Below are positions 54,855 through 64,000 of a stretch of DNA of 64,000 nucleotides, piece by piece. The stretch covers positions 4,511,399 to 4,575,398 of the forward strand of contig OZ025889.1 of assembly GCA_964019415.1 (NCBI GenBank), written 5' to 3'. The position numbers and the translations under genes were made by a program. Position 1 is the stretch's first letter. The number at the start of each line of letters is the position of its first letter. This DNA comes from Ianthella basta (Eukaryota > Porifera > Demospongiae > Verongiida > Ianthellidae). The notes under the pieces are model-generated. The model was given only the letters and a program-made list of their open reading frames with translations. It was not told the DNA's origin and made no database searches.

Positions 54855-57800
54855 TTAGCTTACTATATAAGTCCCTTTGTCCTTGTACTTGAACTGCAGG
54901 TTCTGGTAGAGGTCCCTTCCTTCTTCCAGAGGAGCCCCCAACATGGACGCCTGAGGGGACACACTGAGATCCTTCGCAGTCCACTTTAGAAGGAGGGAGG
55001 GGTTGCTAAGGAAAGCAGTCATCAGTTTGGTGAACTTTGGTCTCTCAGTGGCTTCAGGGTTCCTGATGGACAAGGGGAATTGTAACTTGTGTATGAACAG
55101 ATCCAAGCATACATGTACATATCCTATATGTGTATTGTCTGTACAGTAACTTCCAGTCTGTGAGAAATTGTCCAGTTTGACTAGATCATGCCTCCCTCTA
55201 GACTTGCTGAGGTTGCTAATAAGCTTAATCAAGGCTATTATATGCCAGTACTTGCTCATGTACATGTAAGTCTTCATCACTTCCACAAAGTACTGGTTTT
55301 ACTACAGTGTCATGCTAAGCCATGCACGTTTGCCTGCTACAAGGGAAACTTTGATTGTGGAGCACACAATGAAGAAGGGAGAGGTCCGAGGAGCTGCACT
55401 TTTCGAAAAAGACATGCTCTAAACCTTCTCTAATTCAAAAGAAACTCAACAGAAGTAACTGCCAACTACCTTCTCTGCTGTGAAAATGCAACATTATTAC
55501 AATAGTATATGGTGTTAATTTGTCTATGCAAAGGTTGAGATGCATACAGTGCAGGTGCCCATGCATGTAAGTCATCTTGTCTGCACGTGCAATCATGGCC
55601 TGGGAACAAGGCTCCTTAATCCTACATGGTACACAGTGAATTGACAAACACAGCATTGAGCCTCCTTCATAATGTACATGCACATAAAGAACAATCATGA
55701 AATTTAACAGCAATGTCAATCATATAAATAATTTGGCACAAGTTATCATCCTGAAACAATTTTTTAAGCATTATGTAATTGTTAAATGCTGAGGTGTCTC
55801 AGAGATTTAGAGCACAAGGCACGAGTGCCAAGTGGTCTGAATCTTCAGAGACACCTATTGGTCAGCTTTTTAGTGTTATAGATCCCAAATGATTAGGTAA
55901 GGAGTCGGCAGCGAATCAGCTTACGTACTCGTCCTTGCATCATCATGTGTCTTCCAGAAGTAGTTAGCTACTCCTGACAGTGGCAGAGAAAATGTTGTGT
56001 GATTCGGTTCTCAAATTGGGTTGTTAATCTCGCAGCAGATGTTTCCTACAGGTCGGCAGTGGATACAGCATTTCCCAGAGCTGTGTACTTAGCTACCAAA
56101 GCCTGTTCCCTGCATAGCTCGTAACCAGCTGCAGTCCAATTTCTTGTCTCTGGTCCGTAGCCAGATTGTTGCTGTACCCTGCTTATCAGCAAAACAGGTA
56201 ACCCGGGCAACCTGTGAACTGTATCGTAATGGGAATTAATGAACAGCTACAGTTCTCTGCTATTAAACACTTATAAAATTCCCAGCGCAAACGACACACC
56301 TTAGTTAAAGCCCAGCTAGACGAAATAGAAGTTGTGGTGCGAAGGTACGGCTGGGGTGTCTACAAGATTTTGAGATTGAGAAAAGAGGCCCGTTGCCATG
56401 GTAATGGGATGTATAAGAATAGTATTCACATCAAACACTGATTGTATAAAAAGTAGGAATTGCATTCAGTTCTTAACTGCATAATTTCTATTGGACACTC
56501 GAATATTACGCACATATACACACAAGTAAACAACATATGACACCACTCACCAGCACTCAACCATTAAGAGGTAAACCCCTCTCGGGCACCCAGGAGGAGG
56601 AGACTGGCAAAATCCAGTGACAAACACTTTGACAACCTGCAAGGATGAAAAATGCAAGGATGCATGCAGACTAGCCTGATCAAGTGTAACCTGGTTTTAC
56701 GTACATATAGAACATAGCCTCGTCCCCAGGTCGTCCGCGGGAAAGACAGCCTGGTAAACACTGTTTGCGAATGTGCAATTTTACCCCCAAAGGTAGGGGA
56801 ACAGAAACAGTCTGTATATTATCCGTAAAAATCAACTACAGCAATGGCTATTACGCAGGTTACAGAGGACAGGCAATTCACTGACGCTCTGTCGTACGCT
56901 CTTTCTCTCATTGGACTTCTAGTAGCGCGCTTGAACAAGAACAGCTGACTGCCATTCGTTATCTTTACCAATGAAAGGACATATTTCTGTGGCTACCAAC
57001 TGGTTTCAGGGAGGTCTGCTACGAGGTGTTGCCGTTCCTTGCACTTTGCTGGAAGTAAGTCTGGCAGCATTGTTCTTCAATGGACTGAGCTGTTGCTAGG
57101 CTTGCCCACGTACTGCGGCAAACCATCGCCATCCTCAATTGGCACCAACAGTAGCCAAGTAAGGCACCCAGGAAGGTCTTCCTTCAGCCCCTTTCAGCCA
57201 AACAACAAGGACAATCAGCTTGGAGACACGTCTGACGAGCAAACTCTGCATGTGCAAAGCCTTACGAAGGCTGTGCTCATTGCCGTCCATTGAACCTTAT
57301 GCAATCCACCGTCGACACGCCATTTCAGTACGGAAGTATGGCATCACAGAACAGTGGCTCCCAGGTCCTTTTTCTCCTCCCCTGCAATTAACGCGTAGGG
57401 CCTAGGGACAATGCTAATATAGAGCACTACTTGTAATGAATGTAAGTGCCAGAATCACTTTAGATGCCCACACTACTATTCTTTGAATAAACAGAAGTGC
57501 AAATGCATTTGACGTTCACAGCATATCCAATGCACACACCTCTTTAACTGACATATCCTCAAACAGCTTGTGTCCCAGTGACCATATCTCATACATCACC
57601 ATCCCATAGCTCCACACATCACTCTTTGTAGTGTACTTCCTGTACAAAATGGCCTCAGGAGCTGTCCAGCAAAGAGGAATGCGGCCACCATTGACACGGT
57701 AGTAGTAGTCATCTGATACATCACGTGACATGCCAAAATCAGAAATCTGTATGATATATAATAGCAAGCACACAACTGAATTTGCCCATTAACATCTATA

Positions 57801-60800
57801 ATTTGTTTATGTGCAACCTCACATTACGATGCATACCTTGCAATGCCCGCTCTTGTCAAGTAGGATGTTCCTGGCAGCAAGATCACGATAGACAAAACAC
57901 TTCTTTGAGAGGTAGCTCATCCCATCTGCTATCTCAAGACAGAACTGGAGCAGCTTCTTTGGGAGGTCAGGGTCTTTGGGAGAACTGTAGCAGTGCCAAA
58001 ATCACCGACAAACAAAGCCACTGTGGTGATATGCAATCACACATTAATGCATGTAAGCCCACACACAACACATTAACAATAACATACGTACATGTAAACA
58101 TACAGATTTAACTGCACACATAAAATACAAATTATACACGTGTACATGATCTTGAACATAATCTATACACACACCATTCATTCAACTCCAACAGATGGTC
58201 CAATAGATTTCCATTGGGAAGACACTCCATCACCATCATGTACTGGTGGAGAGGGCAGAGTCAGTAAACAGTTAACTATAAAGCTAACTATTAAACTCAT
58301 AGCAACTAGCAACAATTGCACAGCACAGGCAGTGGTTGCCACAGACATGTTGCATGCATAGAGCGGCTTTACTGCATCAACTGATGTACAAGAAGAATAG
58401 CTGTAAGCCCAATGAAACAACAAAGAAATTAGTCAGGCGTGAAAACAAAGAGGAAGGATTGCGTAAGTTGTAAGTCATGTGGTACATCAGTAGCAGGCAT
58501 GCTGCCAAAGAGACATCCTATCCATTCTGTAGTACAATCAGCCAATACTAATTAATCCAGCTTCTGAAAAACAATGCTATATAAGGAGGTGGGATATTTA
58601 GAATTATAGGAAAGTTATCATGCAAACAGAGCTGAGATCTAGTATTGGCATGAAAGAAATTAATGCCAGTTGATTTGCAGAAAAAGAATACGCAATTGCT
58701 TGTGATCCAAGAAATTGCTTGCACGGTCATCATTTCACAGATGCATGTGCACATGTTTTTTGCTTAAAAGGCACAACTCACAGGCATCCCCAGAGTGACC
58801 ACTCCAAACAGCCAGACCACACGTGGGTGGAGGAACTGACCCATCACTGCTGCCTCCTGGAGCAACTTCACCTTCTCACTGGGGTCCAAGCCGTCTTTGG
58901 ACACTTTCACAGCCACCTCCACACAGCCCATGGGGGACTGCCACTCTCCTCTGCACACACTACCAAACTCACCCTCCCCAAGGGCCTCCCTACAGTGGAC
59001 AGAACTACGGGGGAGCTCCTGGTACTTGTTCTGTGACATCTGACTATAGATCTCATCCTCAGTGCCACCAGGGCTCCAGTAGATTCCATCATCCTGTACA
59101 CACAACAGTGATTTAGTCACACAATTTGACTTCTTCCCCTTATTGCCAAAGGACTCACTGCTCACTGCTCAGTCTTATAGTCACACCACACATTTGGAAA
59201 CTTTCCTTTAGTACTGAAAGTATACTCACTGCTCCAATGCTTTCATTCAAAGTTGCATACATATCATCTCCACAATTGCTCAAAGCACTGCTTTGGCTGG
59301 CCAACCTCTCACGTTGTTCCTGAATTACAAGAGAAACAAACAAACATGAAGTGAATGCTCTAGTCATGCAACTCCTCAGTGCAATGTCACAGGACAACAG
59401 CACACCCATCACATGTAGCAGGCAACCCCATGCACCAACTGTACAACATACCTTAGTGGGTACTGGCACTAGAGAATACTCTGTGGACAGTAGTGGAGTG
59501 CCATTTACTGCAGAGTTCTGTATGGGCATAAGCACAAACAAAAGTAATACGTATGCTTGCAACTTACTAGCAACGTATTCATTCATAAAAACAAGTATTT
59601 CAAGTTAAAAAGAACTCGTGGGGCTGCCGCCCCAACTTGAAATACTTGCTCTCTTCGGTCACTGCTCTGTCACTCACAATAGGTAAACATGACATTGTGT
59701 CATACACCTCAGTGACCTCAGCACACACACACACACACACACGCACGAACGCACGCATGCACGACCTATATAGTCTCGTCCCTAGACCCTTCTCGCAAGG
59801 GAGGAAGGGTCGCTCGCGCGCGCTTAGGAAGGGTCTGGGAACGAGACTATGCACGACCACACTCTCCACCAGCACAGACACATGACTGCTTGCAGCACAT
59901 GCATTTGCAAAGAGTAATTACAGAAACATAATGTACGAAGGAACCCACAGTCGCGAGAGTAGCTAGTTCTGTGATGGCAAAAGCTACGTACGTGGTTTGC
60001 TACAGCGCAGTACGCATGGGCCAGATTCTGAAGAGCATTTAGAAGGGCAACTGTGCGTGCTAAGCTTTTCAATGCTACAGACGGTTGAAAATGTTAACGT
60101 GAACATATCACGGAGCTCACCAGTATCTACGTTACTCCTGTCGTGTGCTCAAGGCGACAGAGTGAAGTCCTCCGAGGCGGGCGCAGCCATTATCGAAGAA
60201 GGCGCGGGTGAAGTCGATGATCCGTTGGGCGCTGTCTCGAAGCTGTCTCTTTGCCTGTTGGCCAGAAGTGCTGTAGGAGTCTGTTCCAGGGTTGGCGGCG
60301 GAAGAGAACGTTCAAAGTTAGCTAAGACGATGTTTAGAAGCCGGTTTTGAAAGTCCCTTAGTCGCACACAGTCCACTTCCAGACGCATAAATAGCGTACA
60401 ATATAAATTCCCTATCCTCAATACTTTGGTCAGTACATTATAATATAAATGCTAACACAATTATACTAGCACATTTTACGCATCATATAAACCGACATAC
60501 CTACATACCAACATACCGACATATATACCACGGAAGTGGGACACGAAGCCATACAACAAAATGTCAAAACGAAAACGAAAACGAAAACAATATAGGGGCT
60601 GCCGCAGTAAACATGAGTCCAAGATTACAATGAAATTATAATACAGTTCAACTTTCAATATTGCCGCAGACAACACTACCATGATGGTCACCATGTTAAT
60701 GCTACTGTATATGCAGTATAAGATAACATTATACGCCCATACAGCGGCATCAGTATACAACAGCTATGGATAGAGGCATGCTACAGGTGCAGCTACTTGT

Positions 60801-61505
60801 GTGCTACAGCAAGCCTCAGAGGGCTACATAGGGCACATAGCTACAAATATGTACAGGTACAAGACTACTACTACTACTCGTACGGGTGCCCATGGCGACA
60901 GCTATGGTATAAAATGACTGCAGCTATATATAGGAATATAACAGCAACAGCTATGGGTGTATGCACTGGTGTAGTACTTTCTTACTGCACATACTGTACA
61001 TGAAATAACACCTTCAGTAGGACACGTTGTTACACAGAGGCTTTCATCAGTTGTTGTCCTAATGTTCTACTTTCTATATAATGGTCGAGTAACTCTCCAG
61101 TCAAAGACAACCTGTCTACATCACAGCGCAATGTGCAATACTCACAATATACTGCCTTGAGTTGTCCAGTCTCCCATAGTAAGCTTCCACATTCTCATCA
61201 CCAGTGATGGTCGATGCTACAGACTGAGTGAGGAGTGAGCTGTCCCTCTGCAGTTTGCTGTACCGTCCATCACCAGTGAAGGCTGTCACCGCAGTTGTGT
61301 TGACAGTGACATCTTCAGAAGGAAGGTCCTCATAGATAACTCCATTAGTTGTCAGTTGACCTGTTGGGACAGCATAGGCTGGGTTGCTCACATCAGCTGG
61401 TGGTGATATTGTGACAGTGTAAGAGGCATTGCTACTTCGGTCATTCCGCCAAGTGCTGGATAGTTCCGTCCCCTTGTGATGTAATGATCTTGATTCTCTT
61501 GCCAT
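54855..61505 (-). CDS. 5'-truncated tyrosine kinase E (type 1), possible cytosolic kinase
   Basis: Exons 4-12 of the RTK plan are present: 61146-61505, 59452-59517, 59230-59319, 58782-59093, 58175-58242, 57837-57984, 57540-57746, 56551-56636, 54855-55062. Signal, ectodomain and transmembrane exons are gone. Upstream of the juxtamembrane exon a 67-bp piece of ectodomain exon (61462-61528) is joined directly to it in another frame. An ATG in that piece (MARESRSLHHKG) reads straight into the juxtamembrane frame, giving 1545 nt, 514 aa, with no leader or membrane span. Kinase residues are mostly intact: Lys235, DFG Asp351, and YRDLAARN in place of HRDLAARN (Asp333). The glycine loop is GSVCRG for GSVYRG. 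All splice sites look usable. Alternatively it is a dead 5'-deleted copy. Confidence 0.65.
55783..56408. mobile_element. Repeat family member with hairpin end (copy 2, inverted)
   Basis: This is the inverted counterpart of 21390-22220, starting with the TAAATGCTGAGGTGTCTCAG hairpin and ending near CCCGTTGCCATGGTAATGGG. It lies in the last intron of gene E, inside about 1.3 kb that the same intron of gene A lacks. It is more diverged and shorter than copy 1. Confidence 0.65.
56714..57419. mobile_element. ~706-bp DNA element in gene E
   Basis: The same intron of gene A runs uninterrupted through this point. The inserted block has imperfect 26-bp inverted ends (ATAGCCTCGTCCCCAGGTC and complement of GGCCTAGGGACAATGCTAA). 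The ends resemble the hairpin at 59768-59848. A plus-strand frame of 84 codons inside shows no transposase motif. Confidence 0.65.
59588..59645. repeat. Small hairpin
   Basis: CAAGTATTTCAAGTT and its complement AACTTGAAATACTTG flank about 25 bp of GC-rich sequence. It is probably a MITE end or a tiny MITE. Confidence 0.7.
59768..59848. mobile_element. 81-bp MITE with TAGTCTCGTCCC ends
   Basis: TAGTCTCGTCCCTAGACCC and the inverted counterpart GGGTCTGGGAACGAGACTA surround a CG-rich loop. Translated on either strand it gives strings such as SLVPRPF. I recall that string as a frequent contaminant of sponge gene predictions, which supports the taxonomic guess. Confidence 0.8.
59849..60570. other. 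Insertion in gene E intron, origin unclear
   Basis: Compared with genes A and B this intron carries about 700 extra bases. A GC-rich part (60120-60360) is open on both strands; the minus-strand frame of 90 codons includes ANFERSLPPPTLEQTP. I do not recognise it and see no splice logic, so no gene is called. Confidence 0.35.
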
Positions 61506-61528
61506 AGCTGCATAATCAGCATTAGCGT
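61462..61528 (-). pseudogene. Ectodomain exon scrap fused to the juxtamembrane exon of gene E
   Basis: The scrap matches the LMLIMQLWQENQDHYITRGRNY part of the gene B ectodomain exon. It is cut on both sides, meeting juxtamembrane sequence on one side and unrelated flank at about 61529 on the other. This is the scar of the deletion that removed the membrane part of gene E. Confidence 0.8.
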
Positions 61529-61599
61529 GGCCTGTGCATGCAGCTGACTCCTGTTTGCTTCTTTGAGCTGACTCCTGATTCTACCTTTGAGCTGATTGC

Positions 61600-62573
61600 T
61601 TGTTGTTCCCTTGAGCTGACTCCTGGTGGTGGCTCGGAGTAAGCATATGTATGCATGTGAAAGAAGTACTTTACCATATGCATAATACATGGTTCATGCA
61701 GGACATAGGCATGCAACCACCAACAAGCAAGCAGGTAGGAAGTCCCAGTGTCATCTTTTTGCTAAAGGCAAGCAGATGCCAACATGGGCCAACAATTCAA
61801 CATATGCATGGCATATAATTAAAGGATGGAAGTGGACTTATAATGTAGTTAAAGCCTAGTTTACATTAATTAAAACATTTTTGTCTGTATCTGTAGCAAT
61901 TTTGCTGCCATTGCACCTCCCGTTTATGTACATACAACAAAAAACGTTTGGGAAAACGGGTACTTTCAAATATGTAGTCGAACTATATAATAATTATTAT
62001 GTGCACAGACAGGCCATTACATTCATACTCTTGCTGTACATATACACAGCATCTAAAACAATTAGATTTCAAATACCCATGCATCATGCTAGTGTTCATT
62101 TTCAATCAACTCAATCTGTTTTGAAAATGTCCCCAAACTGGGGGCTGCATGTTCTTACAACAGTAATTAGGTCGGGGGCAGACACTATAAATAATCATTA
62201 TTTGCAAGACTATGATTATTGCTAAATTCTACAGCACAATTCTAGTTACATGGCATTAATATTACTTCAAAACCAGTCGCTCCATCTTTTCGTCAGTCTG
62301 CCTCTAGGTGTTAATTTTACAGCGTATAAAACTGAATCTAAGACATTTGCATTAGCCATGTCCAATAATGACACACAAATACAGTACCCTGGAATAATAC
62401 TGTAGTAAGTAATACTAGCTGTATAAAGTACGCAAAAACTAAAGACAATAATACAGAGCTTAGGATTACAGTACTTAGCACCTTCTACTCATGCCTACAT
62501 TGTCTATTTATGACTTAACTTAGTTTAGTGAGAATTACGTTAGCTGTATAGTTAGAATAACTTGCACTTGTGT
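61600..62573. repeat. 3' flank of gene D (duplicate of the gene C flank)
   Basis: Matches 44360-45322. It separates gene D from the scrapped 5' end of gene E by about 1 kb. No gene is seen. Confidence 0.75.
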
Positions 62574-64000
62574 TTATATATACTCATTCCCTTCGTACTT
62601 GTACTTGAACTGTAGGCTCTGGTGGAGGTCCCTTCCTTCTTTCAGAGGAGCCCCCAACATGGACGCCTGAGGGGACACACTGAGATCCTTCTCATTCCAT
62701 TGCAGAAGAAGGGAAGGGTTGCTAAGGAATGCACTCCTCAGTTTGGTGAACTGTGGTCTCTCAGTGGCCTCAGGGTTCCTAATAGACAAGTAAGGAGAAT
62801 TGTGTCTGTCAGTGAGTTTTGTAGAATGCATGAGTAGTCAACTACCACATACTGTACATGTGCAGATGTCAGTGAGATGATACTTTTATACTGACACTTA
62901 CACTTCACTATATATAGAGAGTCTGCAATAATCATTTCACCAATTTGTTTGCTATACTACTGGGCTTCGACATCTTTAGCTGCTTGCTAAGGATGTTAAT
63001 CGTTCATCCATCCCACAGTGTACACAACCAAAGAAAGAAAGCACACTATATATTATGGTAAAACTCTTGCAAAACAGAAAATGCACAAAGATATATACAC
63101 ATGAATGTAACTCCACATCTGTATGCATATCATGTGGACCTTAATTCCTGAATATTAAAATAAACTTCAGTGGTTTTGCAAATTGACAGCCATCCACAAA
63201 TTTAGTCCTGCAAAATTTAGATCAGCACTTGAATGGTTCAACGAATGACATCCACAGTTGTGTGTAAATTGGCTACTGTGGTTTAGGGCACCATAAACAC
63301 CGTGGGGAGCCGTGGCACTGAATCATCTCTGTGGTGACAATTTCCATCACCTTCTAGTACCCTCCACTCTGTGCATGTCGAATTAACCTGACTCTTACTC
63401 TCCTCTACACACACGACCAATCAAACTATGCTTCATTTCAGGACAGCAATATCAAAGCTATTTTCTCTGTTGCCTTGTCTGCCCTACCTTCATGTCTGCA
63501 GCTGAGAATCTGAGCCAAATGTGAATTAAGAATTATACAGGGCACAAGTATACAGAGTAGAGTGACATGGAAAGATGCCATTCAGTGCACAGTCCAGAAA
63601 TGCTTCGTATCCATACATCCATCGTATCAGTAAGTATTCTTTTACAATGACCAGTTAAGATCTGCTTTTGCTGAGCAGCTATTGCTGCTTGTCACTTTAA
63701 TCAACAATCATAATATCAAGTCAAAATACAATAATTACATTTAATTTACAACAAAAAGCGTACACTTGACACAAATGTACACCTTAAACATGAGATCACT
63801 CACCAGCACTGAACCATTAAGAGGTAAGCCCCCCTTGGACATCCAGGGGGAGGAGGCAGACAAAATCCACTGGAAAGTACCTTCACAAACTGCAGGCACA
63901 GAAAAGAACAAGGATGTTCACATACTAGCATGGTGGTTACCACCAAATCTTGTGAAAAAGGCTGTGGGATAGTGACATGCTGCATATACTATAATTATAC
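62574..64000 (-). CDS. receptor tyrosine kinase D (type 2), last two exons; runs off the right edge
   Basis: Exon 63804-63889 encodes [28 protein letters not shown]; exon 62574-62778 encodes WNPEATERPQFTKL... to the stop. Both match gene C more closely than A or B, and the intron between them is also alignable with that of gene C. The catalytic exons lie outside the window, so whether D shares the NFG change of C cannot be seen. Confidence 0.75.

Noticed and set aside
60149-60421. GC-rich frames open on both strands in a gene E intron
   Set aside because: No similarity recognised, no splice context and not found in the matching introns of A or B; treated as an insertion of unknown origin.

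Overview
The window looks like a piece of a demosponge genome, most likely Amphimedon or a close haplosclerid. This is an inference from three things: AT-rich DNA with many short introns, a local expansion of receptor tyrosine kinase (RTK) genes with an ectodomain I cannot assign to a standard family, and small foldback transposons, including one whose conceptual translation contains the 'SLVPRP' string that I recall as common in sponge gene models. No database search was run.

Almost everything that looks like real coding sequence is on the minus strand. The core, about 8.5 kb to the right edge, is a tandem array of RTK genes in two related types that tend to alternate. Type 1 genes are A (17361 to 10737), B (40359 to 32588) and E (61505 to 54855). 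Type 2 genes are C (54008 to 45323), D (runs in from beyond the right edge and ends at 62574) and the relic F (about 9706 to 8530). A and B can be spliced on paper from 12 exons with consensus sites and matching phases. The layout is signal peptide, one ~200-residue ectodomain exon, transmembrane exon, tyrosine-rich juxtamembrane region, split kinase domain and short C-tail, giving 812 aa for A and 790 aa for B. C gives 747 aa but has NFG in place of DFG, so it is a predicted pseudokinase. E has lost signal peptide, ectodomain and membrane span and could encode a 514-aa cytosolic kinase.

Between A and B (17.7-32 kb) lie unattached parts. There are two nearly identical signal-peptide-plus-ectodomain units with no membrane or kinase exons (G1, G2), decayed or orphan signal-peptide exons, copies of a tyrosine-rich kinase-less receptor tail (also at 41.6-42.8 kb), and the last exons of a different small single-pass receptor (20.7-23.6 kb). 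At 43.5 kb there is a cut-off kinase exon. The region reads as a receptor 'parts store' shaped by repeated duplication, deletion and gene conversion.

The left 8 kb is different. It holds an intact single-exon secreted trypsin-fold serine protease (6096 to 4954), a 5'-truncated copy lacking the catalytic Asp (about 8000 to 7509), and three copies of a large foldback element made of nested hairpins.

Introns and intergenic gaps hold many plain DNA-transposon remnants: a 710-bp element with TTA target duplications, several near-perfect foldbacks, a repeat family present in opposite orientations at 21-22 kb and 56 kb, and (CA)n tracts. In genes B and C such a tract begins exactly at a splice donor.
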